Source: a virus. Taken from it: 64,000 nt of DNA. Position 1 is the stretch's first letter. The number at the start of each line of letters is the position of its first letter. Under the pieces are notes generated by a model. That model was not told the origin of the DNA and made no database searches. It was given only the letters and a program-made list of their open reading frames with translations. Positions 8,560-15,998 of the stretch are shown here, piece by piece. The position numbers were made by a program, and so were the translations under genes. The DNA lies in the IMG/VR virus record IMGVR_UViG_3300007734_000755, positions 50,838 to 114,837 of that record, one strand, 5' to 3'.

Positions 8560-8782
8560 ATTCACATTCCTTAAGCTCTTCGTAGTAATTGTTTAATTCG
8601 TTTTCAAATGAGAGTGAACATTCCTCGATTATGGCAGACACTAGATCTCTATACTCAAATGGAAGAGAATAAAAATCCTTCTTGAGTGCATCTGGCACCT
8701 GGTTTTTTAACATTATTGAACTCCAAATCCATTCTGGTCTAATCTTCGGGTTGGAGATCCCCGGTAATTCTGTCATAATCAT
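8534..8782 (-). CDS. hypothetical acidic protein
   Basis: A protein of about 82 residues with no recognised domain, ending in the acidic run ELKECEYEYDRESV. The ATG at 8782 has GGAG six bases upstream; an ATG at 8794 is possible but poorly spaced. It overlaps the genes on both sides, a sign of translational coupling with the AAA+ ATPase. Confidence 0.6.
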   Translation of the reverse strand: MIMTELPGISNPKIRPEWIWSSIMLKNQVPDALKKDFYSLPFEYRDLVSAIIEECSLSFENELNNYYEELKECEYEYDRESV

Positions 8783-9704
8783 CAAATACTCCACAGTCTA
8801 TTAATCTTTCTTCAAGATCTTTTATTTTGTTATAGCGAAAGTATTTAATCTTCCTTTGCATCTTATAGTGATAATTGGAAGAAATATACTTGACATACCC
8901 ATCCCAAGTCGAAATATCATGTATTCTATACCCAGGAAGGATGGTCGCTCCCTCTAGTGTAGCACAGCTGAACACCTCGTCAAGCCGGATATCTTTGTTA
9001 GAAACTCTCTCGCTCGGATTCCTTCTCTTTAAAAGCTTCAAATCTATTTGTTCACTGGAAATTCCAGTGTATTTCCATTCCCCAATAACCAGAGAATCAA
9101 GATTCTTCTTAAACTGAGGCAACTCTTCTCTAAAAAACGTAAACCCAATAGGAACCCCGTCTCTGATAGACTTGCCTTCTAGGGTAAAATAGAAATTATT
9201 TTTTGAACTTTTAATTCTTTTTCTAAATCTCTGCAATTTCCAGGGTGAATAAACTGTGTGTGGGAATGAAACATAAAACTTATCTGGCTTTATGAAACCA
9301 GATAGTTTCCCAGAGATTTTTAGAGCATAGTCCGCTCCAATTAGAATAGATGATGCGTAGCAATCCTTCTTACCCACATCTCTTACTGGTACTGAGGCAT
9401 ACCAGATTGGTATCCTCATCTTGAAATTGTTCTTAAATTCTACTGGAAGCTGAGCAAGTATGGGATCTTCTACCCATTCGCCCACGACTGTTTTCATGAG
9501 AGGAACATACCTCTTGTCCACTATTACCCAAATAGAGTTACATCCTGCTATGGCACACTCCAAGACACTTCTGTGGAGGGCCGTATAATTCTTATTCAGA
9601 GGAGAGAGAGAACTCGGCCACGGGAGTCCATCATTTGATGGACCATTCTGTATTGGAATGATCCCAACCAAGTGGTTTGCGTAAATTCCCGGCAATCTTT
9701 CCAT
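8739..9704 (-). CDS. hypothetical protein of T4-like phages, possible nucleotidyltransferase-like fold
   Basis: A 321-residue protein beginning MERLPGIYANHLVGIIPIQN with an early hydrophobic motif AIAGCNSIWVIVDKR near residue 50-64. The alternating strand/helix N-terminus recalls nucleotidyltransferase/glycosyltransferase Rossmann-like folds, and I associate the layout with a conserved hypothetical of T4-like cyanophages. No catalytic residues can be assigned with confidence. The start has AGAGGA six bases upstream, inside the end of the preceding gene, giving a 109-base overlap. Confidence 0.7.
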   Translation of the reverse strand: MERLPGIYANHLVGIIPIQNGPSNDGLPWPSSLSPLNKNYTALHRSVLECAIAGCNSIWVIVDKRYVPLMKTVVGEWVEDPILAQLPVEFKNNFKMRIPIWYASVPVRDVGKKDCYASSILIGADYALKISGKLSGFIKPDKFYVSFPHTVYSPWKLQRFRKRIKSSKNNFYFTLEGKSIRDGVPIGFTFFREELPQFKKNLDSLVIGEWKYTGISSEQIDLKLLKRRNPSERVSNKDIRLDEVFSCATLEGATILPGYRIHDISTWDGYVKYISSNYHYKMQRKIKYFRYNKIKDLEERLIDCGVFDDYDRITGDLQPED

Positions 9705-10477
9705 ACTTCGTCCTCTGTTCTTTTATCAATTATTATTGATGACGAGGTTTCATACTCGTTCAGATCTTTATCTTGTATGTGTCTCTTAACCCACTCTAGT
9801 TTTATTCTTAGTTTATTTTCTAGCAGAATCTTATTAACCTGCTTTCCTATATAAAACGAAGAATATTCTGGATTTCTCAATTCTTCCATTGTCAATTCTG
9901 AGTGGGACATCAGTCTTTTCTTATCAGTTGATAGATAAATGTTCCTAGGAAATAACCCTTCAGCTGGAATTATATGATAAAATTTATTATCAATAAACTT
10001 AGTATTGAATTCATCCAAAACATATAGGTGTTCTTTTCTTTCTCCTGTTGGAGTTAGAAATTTTATCTCTCTAGTATCAAAGATTCTTAGTTTATTAAAC
10101 TTAAATTTATAAATTCTTTGATTCTTAGATACAACCTTCAATATTTGACTTTCTTCATCTAAGTAAAACTCTGTTACATTCTCAGCCAAAGGAATCTTTC
10201 CACTTAGAGATTGAATATAATATAGATGATTATATACACTCTTTTTTGAATAGGGCTTTACAAATTTTCCCTTTGGGAAATTAAGTTGTTTGTTTTCCTT
10301 ATCCATACCAATTCTACTCAGGTTCATAGAATAGTCTATGAACTCAAAAAACCGAGGTTTTGAGTTAATCTTGTAGAGAATTGGATTTCCAGTAAAATAT
10401 GAATGTATTAATGAAGAGATATTAAGGCCTATGTTAATCTCATCGTATTCATATATATGAGTTTTTAAATCATTCAT
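9596..10477 (-). CDS. hypothetical protein, 293 aa
   Basis: An AT-rich gene whose product is basic, rich in Lys, Ile, Asn and Tyr, with no domain I recognise. Its last 36 codons overlap the next gene in another frame. Such a long overlap suggests either an out-of-frame C-terminus after a past frameshift or a real long overlap. Its start overlaps the end of the 64-residue gene upstream by eight bases. Confidence 0.65.
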   Translation of the reverse strand: MNDLKTHIYEYDEINIGLNISSLIHSYFTGNPILYKINSKPRFFEFIDYSMNLSRIGMDKENKQLNFPKGKFVKPYSKKSVYNHLYYIQSLSGKIPLAENVTEFYLDEESQILKVVSKNQRIYKFKFNKLRIFDTREIKFLTPTGERKEHLYVLDEFNTKFIDNKFYHIIPAEGLFPRNIYLSTDKKRLMSHSELTMEELRNPEYSSFYIGKQVNKILLENKLRIKLEWVKRHIQDKDLNEYETSSSIIIDKRTEDEVWKDCREFTQTTWLGSFQYRMVHQMMDSRGRVLSLL

Positions 10478-10664
10478 TTATCCTTGTTGTCTCGTATGCT
10501 ATAAATCTATAGCCTACTATATCAGATATGCCATATTCTGGGGTCACCATAAATACGGGAATCAGTGATACCTCGGACCATTCTACATCCTCTGGCATAT
10601 CATTTAAGACTTCCATTAATTTTATGGGTTTTGAAAAAACCCTACTTTCATATTTTCTCTTCAT
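10470..10664 (-). CDS. hypothetical protein, 64 aa
   Basis: A small protein beginning MKRKYESRVFSKPIK, not recognised. Its ATG overlaps the stop of the paralogue array as ATGA, so it is the fifth coupled gene of the thyX-array operon. It lacks the array's shared LPA motif and is probably not a member of the family. Confidence 0.65.
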   Translation of the reverse strand: MKRKYESRVFSKPIKLMEVLNDMPEDVEWSEVSLIPVFMVTPEYGISDIVGYRFIAYETTRINE

Positions 10665-10924
10665 TTTAATCCTGCCTCCGGATAATAAAACACCAACAAT
10701 TTCTCGGCAAGTGTGTTTTGACTCATATCTCGATCGTTACCCATGTTCATCATCCGACCCATATGGAACCAATAAAAGGTTCCATATTCTTCTACAGCCG
10801 GTAGGTCGTTGTCTCGGTGCTCACGCCACAGGTCGAGATCGTCCTTTCTTTTCCAGCAAAATGTTCGATATATTACTTCAGGGCTGTTATATCTTGATGT
10901 AATCGTGAGTCTAATTTTTTTCAT
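10661..10924 (-). CDS. array paralogue 4: small MKKIRL...LPA protein
   Basis: One of four tandem related genes. Shared features are an N-terminal strand MKKIRLTI, an aromatic-rich centre, and the motif HRDNDLPAVEEYGTFYWF, meaning an Arg-x-x-x-LPA turn followed by a Tyr/Trp strand. The ATG at 10924 overlaps the previous stop as ATGA and has AAAGGA five bases upstream, so it is preferred over 10930. The LPA motif resembles the HRxDGPA repeat of the protein at 40.3 kb. The function is unknown. Confidence 0.7.
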   Translation of the reverse strand: MKKIRLTITSRYNSPEVIYRTFCWKRKDDLDLWREHRDNDLPAVEEYGTFYWFHMGRMMNMGNDRDMSQNTLAEKLLVFYYPEAGLK

Positions 10925-11187
10925 ATACATCCTTTAATCAGGGGTAGGTCTTTAAGAGTCTTGTCATAGAAATGAGGGTAGTCTTCTCCTGTTCTCCAGG
11001 TGGCAAATAATCTATCCTTGTAATAATAGTCACAATGAGTAGACAGACAAACAGCTGGAAGGTTGTTTTCTCTATAATAATATGTGCTGTACTCATAAAT
11101 ATCAAAAAATACTCGGCACCACTCTTTATATGAGTCGTGCTTGTCCCTACCTTGACTTGTACGTAACAATATTTTCTTACGTCTCAT
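10921..11187 (-). CDS. array paralogue 3: small KKILL...LPA protein
   Basis: An 88-residue member of the tandem family. It begins MRRKKILLRT and carries YYRENNLPAVCL followed by DYYYKDRLFATW, aligning with the other members around the LPA turn. Its start overlaps the preceding stop as ATGA. Ribosome binding is weak, so translation probably depends on the upstream gene. No function is known. Confidence 0.7.
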   Translation of the reverse strand: MRRKKILLRTSQGRDKHDSYKEWCRVFFDIYEYSTYYYRENNLPAVCLSTHCDYYYKDRLFATWRTGEDYPHFYDKTLKDLPLIKGCI

Positions 11188-11468
11188 ATTTTAATATCTT
11201 CAAATTGAATTTCTGGAGTGAAGGTACATTCTTCTTCTGTTTCGTGTCTGCTCTTTATTATCAAAGCATTTTCGTACCAATAAAGATATCCAAATTCATA
11301 TGCAGCTGGTAAATCATTTTCTCTATATGAATAGAAAACGTTATCAGATTCACCTCGGAACCACTCCACGGAAAAATACCCTCTATCCCACGAGTGGTTA
11401 GTTTGGTGGTATGATAAATTTCTTTTAATTGAACTGGAGTTCAATACCAACCTAATTTTTTTCATCAT
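11184..11468 (-). CDS. array paralogue 2: small MKKIRL...LPA protein
   Basis: A 94-residue member of the family beginning MMKKIRLVLNSS, with YRENDLPAAYEFGYLYWY in the centre. An ATGA overlap joins it to the gene upstream, and either of the two first Met codons could be used. It is more similar to paralogue 4 than to paralogue 1 at both ends of the shared segment. Confidence 0.7.
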   Translation of the reverse strand: MMKKIRLVLNSSSIKRNLSYHQTNHSWDRGYFSVEWFRGESDNVFYSYRENDLPAAYEFGYLYWYENALIIKSRHETEEECTFTPEIQFEDIKI

Positions 11469-11722
11469 AGATATTTCTCTCGAAAGTATGGACGAACCAA
11501 TTGTAGTGGTCCTGGGCCTCTGACGTATCGTGGGCCAGGACTGTCACGATTCCAAGTGGCATAAAAACGCCCTTTTTCGTCATAATATACTCCCACTATA
11601 GAATCGTACTGGGCGGGTAGAGAGTGGTCTCTGTGTATTCCGTCGTAAACTTCACCTCCCTCCCAAAAATCCTTAGACCATGTGATGTAATCTCTTCTTA
11701 TTGTTAGCCTCACAGTCTTCAT
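11465..11722 (-). CDS. array paralogue 1: small MKTVRL...LPA protein
   Basis: An 85-residue first member of the family, beginning MKTVRLTIRRDY, with IHRDHSLPAQYD and then VYYDEKGRFYATW. The end of the motif (YYDEKGRFYATW) resembles the second half of a MORN-variant/YwqK-like repeat. It starts ten bases after the thyX stop, with an AGGA seven bases upstream. Confidence 0.7.
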   Translation of the reverse strand: MKTVRLTIRRDYITWSKDFWEGGEVYDGIHRDHSLPAQYDSIVGVYYDEKGRFYATWNRDSPGPRYVRGPGPLQLVRPYFREKYL

Positions 11723-11730
11723 TTCTAATC

Positions 11731-12384
11731 CTAGGACAGTTGAAATATTTTTGATAAAGCCTCAGCGATAGCGTTCGCAACTTCTCTGTGTTCCTTCTGT
11801 GTTGCCACATCCTGCCGAACTTCAAGATAGTGGATCCACGATCTAATTGATCCCTTCATATACATTCTAGTCTTGGTTAAGCCCTCTGGGAGAACCTTAC
11901 GAGCAACTTCCTTTGCAATCCCCTTATCTATGGCCCACTCATAGGCTTCCTTGGATGACTTCAACACGCTCTCTTGATAGATCTTCCATTGAAGTTTTAG
12001 AGAATCATCCTCAATTTCTATTGAATTTTGACGATTTTTATCGTCTTGCAGTCTCGCATCTGAAAGCTCAAAAGTATCATCGAGATCTCTAATGTCTGAA
12101 TATCGTTGCGAAAATTCTTGGAACGAAAAGCTCCGGTGTCGTAGGATTTGTCTCGCTATATCTCTCGTTGTTTCTATTTCGAATGTTGCATCAACCATTT
12201 CTAGTGGTGACCAGTGGTGATTCTTTATAAGATATTTGATAAGGCGATCTGACGTTTGTGTGTTCATCTGGTTAGATGGATTTGATACTCTTGCGCAATA
12301 GGAAACGAGATCCTTGATATCTTCTATATCTGTTTCCTCTAACTTTCCCGCTGGCTTTGTATGTGATATTAAGCTAACCTTCAT
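11731..12384 (-). CDS. thyX: flavin-dependent thymidylate synthase
   Basis: A ThyX of 217 residues, which makes dTMP from dUMP using methylene-tetrahydrofolate and FAD/NADPH. The signature RHRxxSxxxxSxRY is present as RHRSFSFQEFSQRY at 82-95. The C-terminal part keeps the expected RSWIHYLEVR-type segment. With dUTPase and RNR it supplies thymidine nucleotides for phage DNA. A candidate sigma70-like promoter lies just upstream, and the paralogue array follows in the same operon. Confidence 0.95.
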   Translation of the reverse strand: MKVSLISHTKPAGKLEETDIEDIKDLVSYCARVSNPSNQMNTQTSDRLIKYLIKNHHWSPLEMVDATFEIETTRDIARQILRHRSFSFQEFSQRYSDIRDLDDTFELSDARLQDDKNRQNSIEIEDDSLKLQWKIYQESVLKSSKEAYEWAIDKGIAKEVARKVLPEGLTKTRMYMKGSIRSWIHYLEVRQDVATQKEHREVANAIAEALSKIFQLS

Positions 12385-12405
12385 TTCTTCTCCTAGTAGG
12401 AGGTT

Positions 12406-12434
12406 AGTGTCTCATCTAGGGAGTTAGTTGTCAA
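12406..12434 (-). promoter_or_regulatory. candidate sigma70-type promoter for thyX
   Basis: TTGACA (12429-12434), a 17-base spacer and GACACT (12406-12411). The -35 is consensus and the -10 matches only 3 of 6. It is in the short gap just upstream of thyX. Confidence 0.45.
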
Positions 12435-13207
12435 CTGTCTTTTTCTATTCTAGATAGAAGTTGGTTTCTCTTCCAATGAAGTCCGATTGGATTTTCAACT
12501 TCTTTATTGACAAAATTATTTACTAACGAAGTTGCTTTTTTTATCGAGACAAAATTAATCCCGGCATCGGGAAGCTCCTTGGCATCATTGTTGATAACAA
12601 TGAAATTATCTTCTCCAAAATCACTCTTATATTTGTCCATGTTAGCGACACACATATGCCACAGATTTGAGGTGAGATCCGCAGGAAGAACACGATCTCT
12701 TTTTTCGTTCCTGTCAAGAGCCGTCTCCAGACTCGTATAGACAAAGATCATTGAGCAGTCATATCCTTGTCTTACTAGCTCCTTTCTTATTCCGTTGGTA
12801 ATTTTATAATCACCGCCCGTTCCATCAATAACAATTCCAATTCTTTCCTTGGAATATGAGTTAAGCAATCTATTCGTCTTATCCTTTGCTACAATTCTAG
12901 GTGAATTTGGCCCACGATTAAGCTTATGAAATTCATCTGGTGGGAGATCCGCAAGCTTAGAAGGGTCTACTCCGGCTTGTTTTAATAACATTGTATAAAC
13001 AGTATCGGAATTGGACATCTTTAATCCAAACCCGGTTAGGGTGTTCATGTTTCCCGACTTGTATCCAAATATTTTATTTGTAACATAGGACTTTCCAGAT
13101 CCAGGTCCCCCGGCCAAGAAAACAGCCTTGAGAGCCCCCTTATCATAAAGCCCCTCGGAAAGAACAGATGTTATCTCCTCTTGGATGAGTGTCAACAAAT
13201 TCTTCAC
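12431..13207 (-). CDS. P-loop kinase (zeta-toxin-like) with N-terminal LSE leader
   Basis: A 258-residue protein in two parts. Residues 1-18 (MKNLLTLIQEEITSVLSE) are a helical leader like those of other genes here and resemble a T4 capsid-targeting sequence cleaved after Glu. The rest is a P-loop kinase-like domain with GGPGSGKS at 33-40, then IVIDGTGGD and a RNEKRDR lid segment, as in zeta-toxin or AAA_33 families. The start is GTG in a GTGA overlap with the gene upstream, with AGAGGA ahead of it. It may be packaged in the virion and act on the host after injection; this is inferred. Confidence 0.8.
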   Translation of the reverse strand: MKNLLTLIQEEITSVLSEGLYDKGALKAVFLAGGPGSGKSYVTNKIFGYKSGNMNTLTGFGLKMSNSDTVYTMLLKQAGVDPSKLADLPPDEFHKLNRGPNSPRIVAKDKTNRLLNSYSKERIGIVIDGTGGDYKITNGIRKELVRQGYDCSMIFVYTSLETALDRNEKRDRVLPADLTSNLWHMCVANMDKYKSDFGEDNFIVINNDAKELPDAGINFVSIKKATSLVNNFVNKEVENPIGLHWKRNQLLSRIEKDS

Positions 13208-13455
13208 TTGTCCTCTTCTTCCTTTTTGATGCCTTGTGTGCCTGTGTACCCCTGTACCCCACCACCGGAGCAGGAGGACATCTCCTCAATGGTTTCTGAA
13301 TCTTCGGATTTCTCTTCTTCCTTCTCGGAAACAATGATTTCCTTGCCAGTTTTCTTGTCTATATTCTTCTTTGAGGACTTTTTTTTCTTGTCCTCCTTGA
13401 AGGTATTTTCAGCCAGAAACTGCTTCCATCTATTATTAATATCTCCATAATCCAT
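13204..13455 (-). CDS. small charged protein with LAE leader (internal-protein candidate)
   Basis: An 83-residue protein. It begins MDYGDINNRWKQFLAE (1-16), strikingly like the T4 internal protein leader ending in FIAE, which gp21 protease cleaves after Glu. The remainder is almost only Lys, Glu and Ser plus a Gly/Thr stretch (SGGGVQGYTGTQG), and is likely disordered. A late-promoter-like element lies just upstream. I infer a packaged internal protein. It is coupled to the P-loop kinase gene by a GTGA overlap. Confidence 0.7.
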   Translation of the reverse strand: MDYGDINNRWKQFLAENTFKEDKKKKSSKKNIDKKTGKEIIVSEKEEEKSEDSETIEEMSSCSGGGVQGYTGTQGIKKEEEDK

Positions 13456-13472
13456 AGTATTTTACCTCAACA

Positions 13473-13480
13473 ATAAATAG
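13473..13480 (-). promoter_or_regulatory. late-promoter-like element 3
   Basis: Coding-strand CTATTTAT lies 18 bases before the LAE-leader gene, the shortest spacing of the set. TATAAT occurs a few bases upstream, at about 13484-13489. Confidence 0.45.
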
Positions 13481-13484
13481 AGTA

Positions 13485-14543
13485 TTATATAGTAATCTTG
13501 CCGATTCTATCGTCAACATTTATCTTAGTTACTCTATCAAACCCCTCTTCTTCGGTTGGCCTTTCATATCTATTCAACATTGATAAAATTACATCTCTTG
13601 AGATTTTCTTTGATTTTCCTTGAGTTCTCAACTGTTCGTCTCTATCCTGGTTTATTTTGATTAATTTTTCCATATTCGACTTATCAATCATGAAGTCAAC
13701 GGCCACTCTTGTAAATCTGTTTCTGTTAAATTTATTCAACCATTGTTTTCTTGTTTTGACATTCATGTTCGTCATATCAATAATGATATCCTTCTCGCTC
13801 TTAGCAGCCTCCTCGATATTTCGCTGAAGCATATTGCTAATACGTTTGTTTAGTTCTTCAATTTTTGGGTCATTTTTCCACATATCATTATATGTAAGTC
13901 CGTTTTCTTCCGCAACTCTATCAACAATGGCATCTCGAGATATAACAGTTGAACTGTTAAATTGCACATTATTTTTTATCCAAGTTGATTTTCCCACCCC
14001 AGGAGGGCCTATTAGGACAAAAAGCTTCTTCTTTTGTATGTCCTCTTGCCCCTCTATCATTGTATATGCCTCCGGAACATGAATAATTTTACATCCAAGG
14101 TTGTTATCGTTACAAAATTCCTTAAAAATAGGGAAATGTTCTTCGCGGTCATCATAAAACGTTATGTAATCAATATATGGGTTGTTAGACAGCAGACTTT
14201 TTACGTGTGCTAGCTTAGATTCGGCTGCTCCACCATCATCGGCAAGCCCAATATATGGAAAACCTAGTTCTTTCTGGGATAATAATTCCTTAACTCTATT
14301 GGAAAACAACTCTTTTCTACCAGTAAGCATAATAACGTAGCATTCTTTGTCCGAGAGATGTTCAAAAGCCCTTTCGCATATTTCATTATTCCACCATGAA
14401 CCATCGGGAACCGGAGGAACCAGTGGCTCCATAAGGGAGGCAGTGTTTCCCCACCATTTTCCTCTCCATTTGTTTGGTCTTCTGGGGCTTTTAAATAGGG
14501 TCCCATCAAAATCAAATATGACGAGGTGTTTTATAACGTTCAT
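13485..14543 (-). CDS. polynucleotide kinase-phosphatase-like protein (HAD phosphatase then P-loop kinase)
   Basis: A 352-residue two-domain protein. The N-terminal HAD phosphatase has DFDGTLF at 11-17, with the nucleophile and acid Asp11 and Asp13, and MLTGRKE later. The C-terminal kinase has GPPGVGKST near 180-188 and IIIDMTNMN. T4 Pnkp has the opposite order (kinase first), so this arrangement resembles eukaryotic PNKP or other end-healing enzymes. It likely repairs RNA or DNA ends. The ATG at 14543 has GGAGGT just upstream and overlaps the stop of the GC-rich gene as ATGA. An open frame continues upstream through the GC-rich insert but is an artefact of GC-rich sequence. Confidence 0.85.
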   Translation of the reverse strand: MNVIKHLVIFDFDGTLFKSPRRPNKWRGKWWGNTASLMEPLVPPVPDGSWWNNEICERAFEHLSDKECYVIMLTGRKELFSNRVKELLSQKELGFPYIGLADDGGAAESKLAHVKSLLSNNPYIDYITFYDDREEHFPIFKEFCNDNNLGCKIIHVPEAYTMIEGQEDIQKKKLFVLIGPPGVGKSTWIKNNVQFNSSTVISRDAIVDRVAEENGLTYNDMWKNDPKIEELNKRISNMLQRNIEEAAKSEKDIIIDMTNMNVKTRKQWLNKFNRNRFTRVAVDFMIDKSNMEKLIKINQDRDEQLRTQGKSKKISRDVILSMLNRYERPTEEEGFDRVTKINVDDRIGKITI

Positions 14544-14851
14544 ATGACCTCCGGTAATAAGGGTAATGGGCACCAGAGGTCTGGCGAGATCGGCGTATCC
14601 GTGCGGGGGTCGCGCATGGTGCCACCGACTTCGTAGGCGATACCGACACCGACCCAGCCGTCGCACCCGTACACGACATGCTGCCCCTCCGCTGGCCTCT
14701 CGTCTGCCAGCCTGCGCCAGCCTGCGGCGGCGACCTGTGCCCGCAGCGCCAGAGTCTCTGCGCCTGCGCGTGTTGGCATCCACCGTGGCTTTTGCACCTC
14801 AGCCAGCCGCTCCACGCGGTCGGCTCTAGCTAATATTTCGGTCGTAGTCAT
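14540..14851 (-). CDS. DUF551-like protein in a GC-rich imported segment
   Basis: A 103-residue protein rich in Ala, Arg, Gly and Pro. The C-terminal part has the DUF551 pattern: GWRRLADERPAEGQHVVYG, then SPDLWCPLPLLP. DUF551 proteins are of unknown function and occur in phages and bacteria. Codon use is strongly GC-rich, in sharp contrast to both neighbours, so the gene was probably acquired recently from a GC-rich genome. Its ribosome site (AAGGAA) is AT-rich and phage-like, and its last codons contain the GGAGGT used by the next gene. Confidence 0.75.
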   Translation of the reverse strand: MTTTEILARADRVERLAEVQKPRWMPTRAGAETLALRAQVAAAGWRRLADERPAEGQHVVYGCDGWVGVGIAYEVGGTMRDPRTDTPISPDLWCPLPLLPEVI

Positions 14852-14862
14852 GATTTTATTCC

Positions 14863-15933
14863 TTAAAAAAATCTATCAATCATTTTGTAGCCTGATTTAT
14901 CATCAAAATCAGACAGTGCCTTAACTGTTTCCTGGAATTCATCGCAAACATATGGGTTATCCGAAAAGTAAGTTACAGCTCCTATTTTAGAGGCTGCTTT
15001 GCTTATCCATCTCTGGAAATCTTCTCTATTCGAGAAGTTCAATAAATCTTTTTCATTATAAATTTTCCAGGTTCCAAGTTCCTCGAGGACATCAATCTTA
15101 TTTACTATTAATTTATTTACTCCGTTCATCTTAATGGCTTGAGCTACCAGATTCCAATTCATCCAATTACACTGTCTCTTCCTTCCAGTTGTTGCTCCGA
15201 ACTCTTTTCCTAGTTCTTGAACTTTTGAGAAGATCGGATCACTTGGTTGAAAGTCCTTTGCTCCAACATAAGTGTCGTATGCCTTTATAACTCCATAAAC
15301 ATCTCTCATGTGTTTATGGTTAAAACCATTTAGCATAAGAGAGCCAATTCCACAATGGCTAGAGGTAACATATGGGTAATCTCCCCAATCTATATCAAGC
15401 CCAAAGGCTTGAGCCCCCTCTGCCAAAACAGAGAATACGTCATTTCTGGTATAAAATTCACTATACATATCGATAAGATATTTTTGTAACAATGGCTCAG
15501 ATTCTGCTCTCCGACCAGTTCTAGCATATTTGTTACTATATGCTGGACCATTCCCGGTCTTAGTCGTACCAATCCTGGAGTCTTTTGAATCGCTTAGAAT
15601 GTCTTCTGGTGTAACGATATGTGCGTTCTTGGCTACAAAGACAAGTCCTTCGGTTTTTATTCCGTTATCATTTAAATATTTTATTTCTTCCAAAAATTTA
15701 TCCACATTAAGAACACAGCCGGGGCCTACTATTGATTTAATACCGTGAAATATCCCAACAGGGATAAGATGAGTTACAAACTTCTTATTGTTGTGATAAA
15801 TGGTATGTCCAGCATTTCCGCCGCCAGAAAACCTAATACAATGTGTATATGACTTCTTTCTTGCCCAATCGTAACAAATTTTTCCCTTGCCCTCATCTCC
15901 ATATTGCAACCCCAAAACTACATCAACCTTCAT
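14863..15933 (-). CDS. adenylosuccinate synthetase-like enzyme (PurA/PurZ family)
   Basis: A 356-residue member of the PurA family, which joins aspartate to a purine nucleotide. GDEGKGK at 12-18 keeps the catalytic Asp13, and NAGHT (40-44) supplies the catalytic His. Other signatures are TTKTGNGPAYSNKYAR, YPYVTSSH and EFGATTGRKRQCNW. The short length and GGGNAGHT resemble archaeal PurA and phage PurZ rather than 430-residue bacterial PurA. In PurZ, which makes 2-aminoadenine precursors from dGMP, the Asp is reported as Ser, so AMP synthesis from IMP is favoured. The ATG at 15933 has AGAGGT upstream; an upstream Met at 15987 has no ribosome site. Confidence 0.9.
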   Translation of the reverse strand: MKVDVVLGLQYGDEGKGKICYDWARKKSYTHCIRFSGGGNAGHTIYHNNKKFVTHLIPVGIFHGIKSIVGPGCVLNVDKFLEEIKYLNDNGIKTEGLVFVAKNAHIVTPEDILSDSKDSRIGTTKTGNGPAYSNKYARTGRRAESEPLLQKYLIDMYSEFYTRNDVFSVLAEGAQAFGLDIDWGDYPYVTSSHCGIGSLMLNGFNHKHMRDVYGVIKAYDTYVGAKDFQPSDPIFSKVQELGKEFGATTGRKRQCNWMNWNLVAQAIKMNGVNKLIVNKIDVLEELGTWKIYNEKDLLNFSNREDFQRWISKAASKIGAVTYFSDNPYVCDEFQETVKALSDFDDKSGYKMIDRFF

Positions 15934-15998
15934 GATACCTCTTGTCTGTGATATGAACACTGTACCTCGTCCCAAGAAGAAGGTCAAGTCCGTGTTGA

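Noticed and set aside
14544-14783. N-terminal extension of the phosphatase-kinase gene (Arg/Ala-rich)
   Set aside because: It is the alternate frame of the GC-rich DUF551 gene, where stop codons are rare. The ATG at 14543 has a good ribosome site and begins the conserved HAD domain.
14863-15933. Calling the synthetase PurZ and the phage a Z-genome phage
   Set aside because: The catalytic Asp is kept and no DatZ/MazZ-type gene is seen. Length alone is not enough.
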